A stretch of DNA of 7,149 nt from Saprospiraceae bacterium (GCA_013002475.1 JABDJM010000368.1:1-7149), one strand, 5' to 3'; shown: positions 1-6,859, counted from the stretch's first letter. Notes: generated by a model not told the origin, from the letters alone. Numbers and translations are program-made.

Positions 1-132
1 ATGCTATACTAGCTTTGCTTAAATAAAGTTACAAATTCCAGTCAAGCACGTAAAAGAGAAATATATTTAAAGTCTGGAATTGGAAGAGAATATTTAAAAG
101 CATTTTATCTTCGTTCTCGCAAAGACCTATAA
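1..132 (+). pseudogene. GIY-YIG nuclease family, C-terminal remnant (5' part outside window or broken)
   Basis: The frame ending at TAA 130-132 encodes about 30 residues (from 43) resembling the C-terminal end of UvrC-type GIY-YIG single-domain nucleases: QARKRE, then IYLKSGIGREYLK, then a basic tail. In this family the A-x-x-R-E helix and the LKSG-x-GR-x-(F/Y)-L-K segment close the domain. The catalytic GIY/YIG strands would lie upstream of the window. The frame is interrupted by TAG at 10-12, exactly where family members usually read tyrosine-glutamate-alanine or similar. The alternative frame starting at base 2 reads CYTSFA and then stops at TAA 20-22, which could be the same protein before a frameshift. 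Either way the gene seems broken within the first 40 bases, unless the fragment is only a chance match. Family call is from motif recognition; pseudogene status is inference from a short stretch. Confidence 0.55.
106..113 (+). promoter_or_regulatory. Possible -7 element for the tRNA transcript
   Basis: TATCTTCG matches the Bacteroidota -7 consensus TAnnTTTG at all but one position. It lies 21 nt before the tRNA, so transcription would begin a few bases before the mature 5' end. A TTG at 80-82 is 23 nt upstream, slightly farther than the usual -33 spacing. It sits inside the GIY-YIG remnant. This is weak and based on pattern only. Confidence 0.25.
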
Positions 133-134
133 TT

Positions 135-206
135 GGCCCCATAGTTCAAGGGATAGAATAGCGGTTTCCTAAACCGTAGATGTGGGTTCGATTCCCGCTG
201 GGGCTA
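135..206 (+). tRNA. tRNA-Arg, anticodon CCT
   Basis: A full cloverleaf can be drawn. The acceptor stem is 135-141 with 199-205 (G1-U72 wobble, otherwise paired), followed by discriminator A206. Bases T142 and A143 come next, then a D stem GTTC/GAAT. The anticodon stem GCGGT (161-165) pairs with ACCGT (173-177) around the loop TTCCTAA, giving anticodon CCT at 168-170, which reads the Arg codon AGG. The variable loop is 4 nt (178-181). The T stem GTGGG/CCCGC encloses TTCGATT (187-193). No CCA is encoded: the bases after 206 are CAA, so the end must be added by tRNA nucleotidyltransferase. The gene begins 2 nt after the stop of the GIY-YIG remnant and ends 10 nt before the next start codon, so it is probably processed from a tRNA-mRNA transcript. 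Confidence 0.96.
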
Positions 207-216
207 CAATTTCAAC

Positions 217-579
217 ATGAATATCGAAGAATATCGGGATTATTGTCTTTCAAAAAAAGGGGTGGAGGAAACGACACCCTTTGGTCCGGATACTCTGGTA
301 TTCAAGGTCATGGGCAAAATGTTTTCTGCAACCGGTATGGATGAGGAGGAGTTCCGGATCAATGTGAAATGTGACCCCGAAAGGGCTATTGAGCTAAGAG
401 CTTCCCATCCGGATATCATTCCTGGATGGCACATGAATAAAAAGCATTGGAATACGATCTATTGCGAAAGAGGCCTGAGAGATACCCTGATAAGTGATTT
501 AATTGATCATAGCTATGATCTTGTGGTTCAGTCCCTTAAGAAGATGGACCGAAAGGCTCTGGAAGATCTTCCCGAATGA
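217..579 (+). CDS. MmcQ/YjbR family protein
   Basis: A 120-residue protein of the MmcQ/YjbR family (CyaY-like fold, often labelled DNA-binding), a usual length for the family. Visible signatures are the N-terminal NIEEYRDYC helix, the PFGPDTLVFKVMGKMF segment (residues 21-36), the central NVKCDP turn (49-54) and the PGWHMNKKHWNTI block (69-81) typical of the C-terminal half. No signal peptide or membrane segment is present, so it should be cytoplasmic. The ATG at 217 fits the family start; the next methionine (residue 32) would cut into the core. No Shine-Dalgarno sequence is visible, and the start is only 10 nt from the tRNA. If tRNA 3' processing occurs, the mRNA would be nearly leaderless. 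Its stop overlaps the next start (ATGA). The molecular role of the family is not well established. Confidence 0.93.
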   Translation: MNIEEYRDYCLSKKGVEETTPFGPDTLVFKVMGKMFSATGMDEEEFRINVKCDPERAIELRASHPDIIPGWHMNKKHWNTIYCERGLRDTLISDLIDHSYDLVVQSLKKMDRKALEDLPE

Positions 580-1628
580 CTACAATAGATTACTTCATCA
601 TTGGTCAGGGCCTTGCCGGGAGCCTTGTTGCGCTGGAACTTTTAGCGCGGGGCCAAAAGGTAATGGTCATAGATCCGGGCCACCAAAATTCCTCTTCCGA
701 CATTGCCGCTGGAATTATCAACCCTATTACCGGGAGACGATTCGTCAAAAGCTGGCGGATTGATGAGGCCCTTCCCTTTGCAAAAAGGCGCTATCAGGAA
801 GTCTCCTCTCTAATTCATTCCAAACCATTTTATCGGGAAAGAAAAATCCTGCGGGTGCTCTTCTCTGCTGGAGAAGAAAATGAATGGTTATCCAGGACAA
901 GTCAGGAAGGCTGGTCAAAATATGTTTCCGAGGAATCTGATCTTGGGGAGTTCAAGGATCACATATTTCCAGGGTTTAGTCAGGGAGGACTGCACGGAGC
1001 TCAGGTAGATCTTCCACGATTTATCCGTAGCGTCCGCGATTATTTGAAAGGTAAAGGATTGCTTATCGAAGAGTCCTTTGACCCAAAACAATTGCCTGAG
1101 GCCAGAGAACAACTATTTGGAAAGGCATATCGAGGCTTAATCTTTTGTGAAGGAGCAAAGGGTAAAAACAATCCTCTTTGGAGCGGGGTACAGTTTGACC
1201 CGGCAAAAGGAGAGATTTTCCATTTGCGGATTCCTGGTCTAAAGACAAAAAGGATCCTAAAGCACAATATGATCCTAGCCCATTTGGAAGATGAAGTTTT
1301 TTGGTTTGGTGCGAACTATGAATGGAATGCGGAAAATGATTCCCCGAGTGAGATCGGTTCGAAATTTTTACAAAAGAAGCTGGACCGCATGATCCCCAAT
1401 TATGAGATAGTAGGGCATCGGGCTGCGACCAGACCTACCATCCGGGATCGGAGACCCGTTTTAGGCCAGCATCAATTGCTAAAAACCTGCTTTATTTTCA
1501 ATGGGCTTGGAACCAAAGGGGCGTCCCTTGGTCCACTTCTAGCAAAGGAGTTTGTTGACTTCCTATTACTGCGAACACCCCTCTCCCGGGAGATCGATCT
1601 GAACAGGTTTTTCCAGGCCATTGTCTAG
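576..1628 (+). CDS. FAD-dependent oxidoreductase, DadA/glycine-oxidase-like (COG0665 type)
   Basis: A 350-residue flavoprotein. The N-terminus has a Rossmann FAD-binding fold: beta strand, GQGLAG (residues 10-15, the GxGxxG motif), and the acidic end of strand two at VID33. It is followed by AAGIINPITGRR (44-55), a segment conserved in Bacteroidota members of this family. A KGEIFHLRIPG stretch (211-221) starts the substrate-domain sheet. The C-terminal HRAATRPTIRDRRPVLG (281-297) and FNGLGTKGASLGPLLA (308-323) form the second FAD-contact region, as in DadA, ThiO and the MnmC C-terminal domain. Those relatives oxidise C-N bonds of amino acids or modified tRNA bases; the substrate here is unknown. 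There is no signal peptide, so it is probably cytoplasmic. ATG 576-578 overlaps the TGA of the MmcQ/YjbR gene, suggesting coupled translation. Its TAG stop overlaps the stop of the opposing gene. Confidence 0.92.
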   Translation: MTTIDYFIIGQGLAGSLVALELLARGQKVMVIDPGHQNSSSDIAAGIINPITGRRFVKSWRIDEALPFAKRRYQEVSSLIHSKPFYRERKILRVLFSAGEENEWLSRTSQEGWSKYVSEESDLGEFKDHIFPGFSQGGLHGAQVDLPRFIRSVRDYLKGKGLLIEESFDPKQLPEAREQLFGKAYRGLIFCEGAKGKNNPLWSGVQFDPAKGEIFHLRIPGLKTKRILKHNMILAHLEDEVFWFGANYEWNAENDSPSEIGSKFLQKKLDRMIPNYEIVGHRAATRPTIRDRRPVLGQHQLLKTCFIFNGLGTKGASLGPLLAKEFVDFLLLRTPLSREIDLNRFFQAIV

Positions 1629-1633
1629 CCTGG
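1613..1633. terminator. Hairpin over the two convergent stop codons, possible bidirectional terminator
   Basis: CCAGGC (1613-1618) and GCCTGG (1628-1633) form a perfect 6-bp GC-rich stem with a 9-nt loop. The hairpin can form in both transcripts and contains the shared CTAG of the two stop codons. Neither direction has a T-run after the stem, so it is not a classical intrinsic terminator. A second imperfect stem at 1648-1677 (GC, one mismatch, then GGGTG pairing with CACCC) lies downstream of the + gene. Inference from position and symmetry only. Confidence 0.35.
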
Positions 1634-2680
1634 CCAATAGGGTGGAAGCTGGGTGGTACTGTTGTTTAGCACCCTGCAGTCATCGTTTATTACTCTTGGA
1701 GGAGCAGGATTGGAAAGTACACTTCGATTGATAAATATGGTGTCCCTGTAGACATCAGATCCTCTGAACCAACCAATGGTTGGAGATTCCGGTTCATCCA
1801 GATTGATCATATTACCCCGAATGGTTGCTGTAGGAGGATCGAAAATATCACCGCTTATACTCAACTGATTTTTCAGAACATCGTAAAACTGAAAGGCTTC
1901 TTTTGTCAGGGAAGCGTGATCGATCACAGCCATATAGTTTTCAGAAAATCGTCCGCCATCGTCTTCAATGTATGCGATCAATTCAGTTTGCTCGTTGCCG
2001 TTTGTGAAATTGTCCTTAAAGATCCGAAGTTGTCTGTTGACCTGATCTTCCTTAACATAACAGGTCTTACAACAATCGAGCGGGGCTGGAAACGGATTTC
2101 CGAAAAAATCCCGGCCAATATGATTCTCAGGATAAGTAATGATCTTGTACTCTCCCTGGGTATCCCAGATATAAAAGTTATCCTCCTCTGGATCTTGCCA
2201 TCGGGCAAAAATCTCGATCCCTACTGATTGTACAAATTGATTCACAGCGGGTTGTTCTTTAAACAACGTTAGGTATTCACTTACAGGAGGAACAGGTACG
2301 ATCTTTTCTGGTAGAGAGGCAAAACGCTCTCCGTTTTCAAGAGTAATGAATAGGGTATAGCTCTTTCCAACCTCAGCTTTCCAGCCTGTTGGAGTATGAA
2401 AGGTTCCTGGTTTTTGCTCTATCAAAAAGACCTGATTTCCATCCTCATCCCGAACCCAACCTGTCAACCCTGTTTCGAGTTTCACCTCATCCACGGCCCT
2501 GGACCCGTATTGCGCACTTTTTGAAATCAGAATAGTGTGTGGGCCAGGAGCGGTGCTTATACCACCTTCCACTACCAGGACCCTTTGGGCAATTTCAGGT
2601 TGTATATCAAGTGGATCGATACAAGCCTGCATGCCCAATAACCCTAATCCAAATATTAATATTTGTTTCCAGCTCTTCAT
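1625..2680 (-). CDS. DUF4249 domain lipoprotein, partner of the TonB-dependent receptor
   Basis: A 351-residue secreted lipoprotein. The N-terminus is a type II signal peptide: KSWK, a hydrophobic stretch, then lipobox M-Q-A-C with Cys20 as the lipidated residue. The body matches DUF4249, which is common in Bacteroidota and usually encoded next to a TBDR. It shows an RVLVVEGGIST-x-PGPHTILIS start (33-53), a cysteine-rich CCKTC (203-207), an IDHASLTKEAFQFYDVLKNQ helix region (253-272) and GDIFDPPTATIRGN (277-290). A further Cys335 near the C-terminus could pair with the cluster. It probably sits on the outer membrane beside the receptor. Its start codon shares one base with the receptor stop (TAATG), so translation probably reinitiates. 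The stop lies within the CTAG shared with the convergent oxidoreductase gene. The domain's function is unknown; a SusD-like accessory role is inference. Confidence 0.9.
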   Translation of the reverse strand: MKSWKQILIFGLGLLGMQACIDPLDIQPEIAQRVLVVEGGISTAPGPHTILISKSAQYGSRAVDEVKLETGLTGWVRDEDGNQVFLIEQKPGTFHTPTGWKAEVGKSYTLFITLENGERFASLPEKIVPVPPVSEYLTLFKEQPAVNQFVQSVGIEIFARWQDPEEDNFYIWDTQGEYKIITYPENHIGRDFFGNPFPAPLDCCKTCYVKEDQVNRQLRIFKDNFTNGNEQTELIAYIEDDGGRFSENYMAVIDHASLTKEAFQFYDVLKNQLSISGDIFDPPTATIRGNMINLDEPESPTIGWFRGSDVYRDTIFINRSVLSNPAPPRVINDDCRVLNNSTTQLPPYWPG

Positions 2681-5070
2681 TAAAAATCAAATTTGTAACT
2701 CAGTGAAGGAAATGGAATACCAAGAATTGAAAGCCTGAAAGCTTGCGGAGGGGCTCCGACTATGTCATCGAAGAAAACTGAAAAAGCATTCCTCCTGCCG
2801 TACACATTATACATTGACAACACAAAATCCCCATTTAGGATATCATAGGGAGTAAAAAGATTAAACGTTAGGCTTAAATCTAACCTGTGATAATCTGGGA
2901 CGCGGAACCCATTCCTTTGGTCGTAAAGTCCAATGTTGGTTCCGTTGAAATAGTTAAACTTTGCAGTAGGGTAGGAGGCTGGCCGACCTGTACTGTAGGT
3001 GAAAATGGCGGAGGCTTTAACCCGATCGCTAATTTTATAATCACCAACTACTGAAAGGATGTGGGGCTTTTCATAATTACTGCTATACCAATCTCCATTA
3101 TTGATGGTTTCCTCAGGATAAGATCCAATTACTCTTCGCTGGGAAAGAGCATAGGTATAGGAGATCCAACCTGTCAGGTCGCCCTTCTTTTTTTCCAGGT
3201 AAACCTCAATCCCGTAGGCTTCTCCCTCTCCGTTTAAAAGATCCGATTCCAGATTCGGATTCAGTAATAGAGTGGCCCCATCCTTATAATCAAGAATATT
3301 TTTTAGGTCCTTATAAAATACTTCCACAGAAGTCTCCAATGAGTTGTCGAACCAATTTCTGAATAGTCCGCCTGAGTATTGGACTACCTCTTGAGGTTTC
3401 AGATAACTATCTGATAATTTCCAGGTGTCTGTTGGAGCTATGGTAGTTGTATTTGAAATCAGGTGGATGTATTGAAACATCCTGTTGTAACCCAGCTTAA
3501 GAGAAGTGTTTTCATCAAAGGAAAACCGTATGGAGGCCCTCGGTTCAAAGCCTTCATATTGCTCGATCACATCCCCATCGCCAAACTCTGTAAAGGATGA
3601 TATGTTTTCAGCTGCCCTTGGCAATAATGGAAGGTAATTAGGCACCTTTCCAGGGCCTAAAAAACGGTATTGGTTGTAACGAAGTCCATAGGAAAGACCA
3701 AGCCATTTTCCTATCTCCACATTATGCTGAATGTATACCCCTGACTCCTGGGCTTTTTCCTCAGCCACCGAAAAAGGGACGATTGAAGAGTCCGGTCCAT
3801 CGGGAGTCAGACTTCCTGAATTCAGGGTTAAGAGTTTCGTTTGAGCCCCAAAGGATAGATCCTGTTTTTCTCCGATGAACCATTTAAAACCAAGGTTCAA
3901 TCCTTGATCTCTTATATCACTATCCAGATTAAAAGCTGAAAATCGACCATCATCCAGGATGGAGAACTTATAGTTGGCGTCGACAGCTGTTAGATCGATC
4001 AAAAACTTCTGGCCAAAATTCTTCCTTAGACTAAGGCTATGGTTTTGATTGCTCCAGGCAAAGGATGTGTCACTGGCCAACTGGAACTTATCTGCAGATC
4101 TGTAAAAGGAATAACGAACTGATGTATTTTCTGTGATATCAAAATCAAGGATCGCATTTACATCGTAGAAGTTCGCGCTACTGTTTTTGATGTTCGCATC
4201 ATCTACAGCATTTAGGATGTAGTTGCTGTAGCTTGTCCGACCGGCAACCATGGCGGTAAGCTTCTTTGTGAAAACCGGACCACCCGCCGATACCTTTGCT
4301 GAGATCAATCCCAGGGAAGCTTTGCCTTCCCATTTCTCCTGGCTCCCTCTTTTAAATCTTAGATCTACTATGGATGAAGCACGACCACCATAATTGGCTG
4401 GAATACCCCCTTTATAAATGGATATGTCCTGAATAAGCTCCGTATTGAAGGCAGAAAAGAATCCGAACAAATGTGAAGGGTTATATAAGGGCGCTCCACC
4501 CAAAAGGATCAGGTTTTGATCATAATTAGAACCTCTGACATTGAAACCAGCAGAAGCTTCACCAACTGAACTTACTCCCGGTAATAGAGTGATAGATTTC
4601 AATATGTCAACTTCCCCCACGAAGGGTGGTAAAGATTCGATCGTACTGATCGTCATGACTTGTTTGCCTAGCTCAGCACTTTTTACATTTCTGTCTACAG
4701 CTTCTGAGCTGACGATTATCTCATCAATTAACTGTGCAGATGAGATCAAATCAAAAACGATTTCTCCGCGACCCCTTACCTGGATCTTTTCCTCGATGGA
4801 TTCATACCCGAGGTAGGAAATTTCCAGTACGTACACTCCTCTGTTTAAGGAAAATTCGGTAAGGCCATTTATATCGGTGGCAGCACCCATTCCATTTTTT
4901 GGAATGTAGATATTGGCACCGATGAGGGGGTCCCCATTTTCCCTGTCCAGAATTTTCATTTTGATATTAAAAGGACCTTGTCCACGATCACCTTTACCGA
5001 TCGTTCGTTGCCCCTGAACCAAGGAGGCTAAACCCAAACAAAACGCAATAAAAAATAGTCCTTTTTTCAT
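2680..5070 (-). CDS. TonB-dependent outer-membrane receptor with carboxypeptidase-D-regulatory-like domain
   Basis: A 796-residue outer-membrane receptor. It begins with a Sec signal peptide (MKKGLFFIAFCLGLASLVQG, cleavage probably near residue 20). Then comes a beta-sandwich CarboxypepD_reg-like domain (about 35-110, with GDPLIGANIYIP and GVYVLEISYLGYES). A possible TonB box follows at LIDEIIVSS (114-122). The plug domain runs from about 130 to 240, with TLLPGVSSVGEASAGFNVRG and NLILLGGAPLYNPSHLFGFFSAFN. The rest is the beta-barrel, ending in the aromatic terminus SYKFDF expected for Bam-dependent insertion. At about 800 residues it is shorter than typical SusC proteins (about 1000), and no SusD gene is next to it, so it is better called a general TBDR. 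It starts 9 nt after the Kelch gene's stop and overlaps the DUF4249 start by one base. The transported substrate cannot be inferred. Confidence 0.95.
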   Translation of the reverse strand: MKKGLFFIAFCLGLASLVQGQRTIGKGDRGQGPFNIKMKILDRENGDPLIGANIYIPKNGMGAATDINGLTEFSLNRGVYVLEISYLGYESIEEKIQVRGRGEIVFDLISSAQLIDEIIVSSEAVDRNVKSAELGKQVMTISTIESLPPFVGEVDILKSITLLPGVSSVGEASAGFNVRGSNYDQNLILLGGAPLYNPSHLFGFFSAFNTELIQDISIYKGGIPANYGGRASSIVDLRFKRGSQEKWEGKASLGLISAKVSAGGPVFTKKLTAMVAGRTSYSNYILNAVDDANIKNSSANFYDVNAILDFDITENTSVRYSFYRSADKFQLASDTSFAWSNQNHSLSLRKNFGQKFLIDLTAVDANYKFSILDDGRFSAFNLDSDIRDQGLNLGFKWFIGEKQDLSFGAQTKLLTLNSGSLTPDGPDSSIVPFSVAEEKAQESGVYIQHNVEIGKWLGLSYGLRYNQYRFLGPGKVPNYLPLLPRAAENISSFTEFGDGDVIEQYEGFEPRASIRFSFDENTSLKLGYNRMFQYIHLISNTTTIAPTDTWKLSDSYLKPQEVVQYSGGLFRNWFDNSLETSVEVFYKDLKNILDYKDGATLLLNPNLESDLLNGEGEAYGIEVYLEKKKGDLTGWISYTYALSQRRVIGSYPEETINNGDWYSSNYEKPHILSVVGDYKISDRVKASAIFTYSTGRPASYPTAKFNYFNGTNIGLYDQRNGFRVPDYHRLDLSLTFNLFTPYDILNGDFVLSMYNVYGRRNAFSVFFDDIVGAPPQAFRLSILGIPFPSLSYKFDF

Positions 5071-5079
5071 TTCTTCGGA

Positions 5080-6567
5080 TTAAAACGCTTTTGGATCAAG
5101 CTTCCATAAAGACCTGTCGAACCCCTCTGGCTGAAGGCCTCTGAATACGAATATTTCCCCGTTGTGAGTATAAGCGCTAATGGTGAAATATGGGTTTACC
5201 TCTTGGGGTGTCCTTTTGGGAATCCATTTAAGTCCATCCACCTGAAGACCATATAGCTTTCTGCTTGACCCCATCATTCCAATATAGACTATATCATCAA
5301 TCTGCTGAACGATCCCATACTCTTTGACCTCATAGGGATACTCGCCGATCACTTCCCAAGTGTCGAGCCCAAGATCATGTCGATAAAAAGTGGAGTCCTT
5401 TGCAATGAAATAATTGGAACCGTTATAATTAAAGGAAGGGTAGGAATTTCTCGGAGAGAAAGGAGCTTCAGTTCCTTGAGTCCAGGAATTCCCCGGGATA
5501 TCATATATGAAAGTTTCCGTGCTGGGCTTACGGTCGGTTGTTTCTCCTCCGTACAAATAGAGCTTATCTGCAGCCTGGATGGCAGCAGCCTGGTAAAGGG
5601 CAGCAGGAACATCCGCCAACAATTCAAAAGATTGATTATCGTATTTCCAGAAGGCAGTGGTGTTAAAAAGGACCGGGTCCACGGGCCGGTTACGTTGTAT
5701 GCTGCCTCCACCAAAGTAAGGCCCGGAGAAAAAGGCACCCTCAACAGCGGTACCAGGAAAGAAAATATTCGTGGTATCCAGCGTGTTTACATCGAGGACT
5801 TTAAAAAAGTCCATTAAGGAAAAAGTCGGAATGGCATGCCCCAGTCCATAAACAAACTCTTCTCCGACCTTGAAGTATACTGCTTCGGATTTGCCCAGCT
5901 GGTCTTCAAATGGTCTGACCAGATCCCATTTTCCAATGATGTATTCAAAGGGCTCAGAAAAGGTTAATGTTTTTCCTTGAGATACAACCTGGATCTCAAT
6001 AAGTGTGTTTTGGTTAATTGCTGGAGCAGAGAAATGTAGGAAGCTTTCGAAATTAATTTCACTAGGAGTGATCTCGGTTCCATCCCAGATGATCTTGGTG
6101 TCTTCAGTGAAATTATTCCCCTGAATCGTCATACTTGTATTTTCTCTACCGATCAAAGGAGAAAAGCAAACGAGCTGAGGTGAAAGCGTTGAAAACGGGA
6201 CAGCCTCACCAAACATTTTTTCCCCATTATTAATAAGGTATGCTCTGGAGAAATAATTTTCCTCAATGGAGAGGTTTCCTGTCTCAGCTACAAATCTTCC
6301 CGGGCGATCTCTCTCTCCCAAAGAAAGGATTGTAGGATTTGAAAATGATTCCTCTGAGGAAATTTCAAATCCGTGATCCTCAAGGGTTATTTCGACCTGA
6401 GAAAGGATTCTACCGGTCAGGATCACTCGCTCTCCTGAGGTGGATACAATTTCCTCAGTTACCACTCCCAGGGTGTCGCCGCCTTCATCTTCACTACAGG
6501 AAGTAACCAGGAGAAGAGAAAAGAGGCAAACCAGAAATGAAAGGTGGAAAGAAAGCTTAGTCGACAT
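5080..6567 (-). CDS. Lipoprotein with FnIII-like, IPT/TIG and Kelch-repeat regions
   Basis: I choose the ATG at 6567 (495 residues). The longer reading from 6603 adds 12 residues before the signal peptide and contains the likely promoter. With this start the protein has KLSFHLSFLVCLFSLLLVTSC, a lipoprotein signal with Cys24, followed by an acidic S-E-D-E-G-G linker of the kind that can favour surface export in Bacteroidota. About 33-128 is an FnIII-like region ending in a FSRAYLINNGEKMFGEAVPFSTL pattern. About 131-210 is an IPT/TIG domain (VCFSPLIGRENTSMTIQGNNF). About 217-493 is a Kelch-like beta-propeller; the clearest repeat is AAAIQAADKLYLYGG, then FIYDIPGNSW. It is first in an operon with the TBDR, so I infer an accessory role at the cell surface, such as ligand binding. 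Kelch repeats are weakly conserved here and the blade count is uncertain. Confidence 0.88.
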   Translation of the reverse strand: MSTKLSFHLSFLVCLFSLLLVTSCSEDEGGDTLGVVTEEIVSTSGERVILTGRILSQVEITLEDHGFEISSEESFSNPTILSLGERDRPGRFVAETGNLSIEENYFSRAYLINNGEKMFGEAVPFSTLSPQLVCFSPLIGRENTSMTIQGNNFTEDTKIIWDGTEITPSEINFESFLHFSAPAINQNTLIEIQVVSQGKTLTFSEPFEYIIGKWDLVRPFEDQLGKSEAVYFKVGEEFVYGLGHAIPTFSLMDFFKVLDVNTLDTTNIFFPGTAVEGAFFSGPYFGGGSIQRNRPVDPVLFNTTAFWKYDNQSFELLADVPAALYQAAAIQAADKLYLYGGETTDRKPSTETFIYDIPGNSWTQGTEAPFSPRNSYPSFNYNGSNYFIAKDSTFYRHDLGLDTWEVIGEYPYEVKEYGIVQQIDDIVYIGMMGSSRKLYGLQVDGLKWIPKRTPQEVNPYFTISAYTHNGEIFVFRGLQPEGFDRSLWKLDPKAF

Positions 6568-6588
6568 AAAATTGTTGAGTGACGGCGC

Positions 6589-6596
6589 CAAAGATA
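6589..6596 (-). promoter_or_regulatory. Bacteroidota -7 promoter element for the Kelch-TBDR-DUF4249 operon
   Basis: On the - strand the bases read TATCTTTG, an exact match to the TAnnTTTG consensus used by the Bacteroidota primary sigma factor. It ends 21 nt before the ATG at 6567, giving a leader of about 15 nt. No TTG at the usual -33 spacing is seen; the nearest TTTG is 36 nt upstream. If used, the ATG at 6603 lies upstream of the transcription start and cannot be the initiation codon. Confidence 0.45.
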
Positions 6597-6673
6597 AGAG
6601 CAATATGTCAGACTGGCTATGAGGATATTGGTCAAAATCGTCGTTTAAACTGCCTGACTGGCCCCAATTTTCT

Positions 6674-6697
6674 TAGATTTCTTCTTATTAAAATCTA
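6674..6697. repeat. Inverted repeat, possible operator
   Basis: TAGATTT and AAATCTA are exact reverse complements separated by 10 nt, giving a 17-nt centre-to-centre distance that fits binding of a dimeric regulator on one face of the helix. The region is AT-rich, so chance is possible. It lies upstream of both divergent genes. Confidence 0.3.
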
Positions 6698-6859
6698 CTA
6701 AATCCTCTTTTTTCTAAAGAATCCGGGCTGGGCCAAGTGTTACTGATTCGTTAATTCTCTTTTTATTCACATCATTCCGAGGATTTACCTCATCCAACTA
6801 AGTGAAAGCAGCCATATTATGCTGCACTAATACTACATCAAAACCAGTACATTTATTCC

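Larger units (their letters stand above)
6568..6859. other. Divergent intergenic region with two small inverted repeats
   Basis: This 292-nt stretch separates the Kelch operon from the alpha-2-macroglobulin gene, so it must hold both promoters. Besides the - strand element at 6589-6596, it contains TAGATTT (6674-6680) and AAATCTA (6691-6697), an exact 7-bp inverted repeat with a 10-nt spacer, and GCAGC (6808-6812) with GCTGC (6821-6825), a small hairpin in the probable leader of the + gene. No exact TAnnTTTG occurs on the + strand; the closest is TAGATTTC at 6674-6681. No convincing coding frame or RNA gene is seen here. Confidence 0.5.

Noticed and set aside
240..763. Short frames overlapping the MmcQ/YjbR and oxidoreductase genes in other frames
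   Set aside because: Both are shadows of strongly supported genes and lack any family resemblance.
1582..1593. Perfect 12-bp palindrome TCTCCCGGGAGA
   Set aside because: It lies within the oxidoreductase coding sequence, has no loop for a stable hairpin and no T-run; chance is the simplest reading.
1625..5070. SusC/SusD polysaccharide utilisation pair
   Set aside because: The receptor is about 200 residues shorter than usual SusC, the partner is DUF4249 rather than a SusD fold, and no glycoside hydrolase, sulfatase or sensor gene is nearby.
5377..5817. 146-codon open frame on the + strand inside the Kelch gene
   Set aside because: It lies antisense to a gene with clear domains, and its translation has no recognisable motif or signal.
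6611..6662. Direct repeat GACTGGC at 6611-6617 and 6656-6662
   Set aside because: Only 7 bp and two copies, without matching flanks, so not distinguishable from chance.
6659..6735. Inverted TGGCCC / GGGCCA as a long-range stem
   Set aside because: Six bases separated by 65 nt with no supporting pairs inside; too weak.
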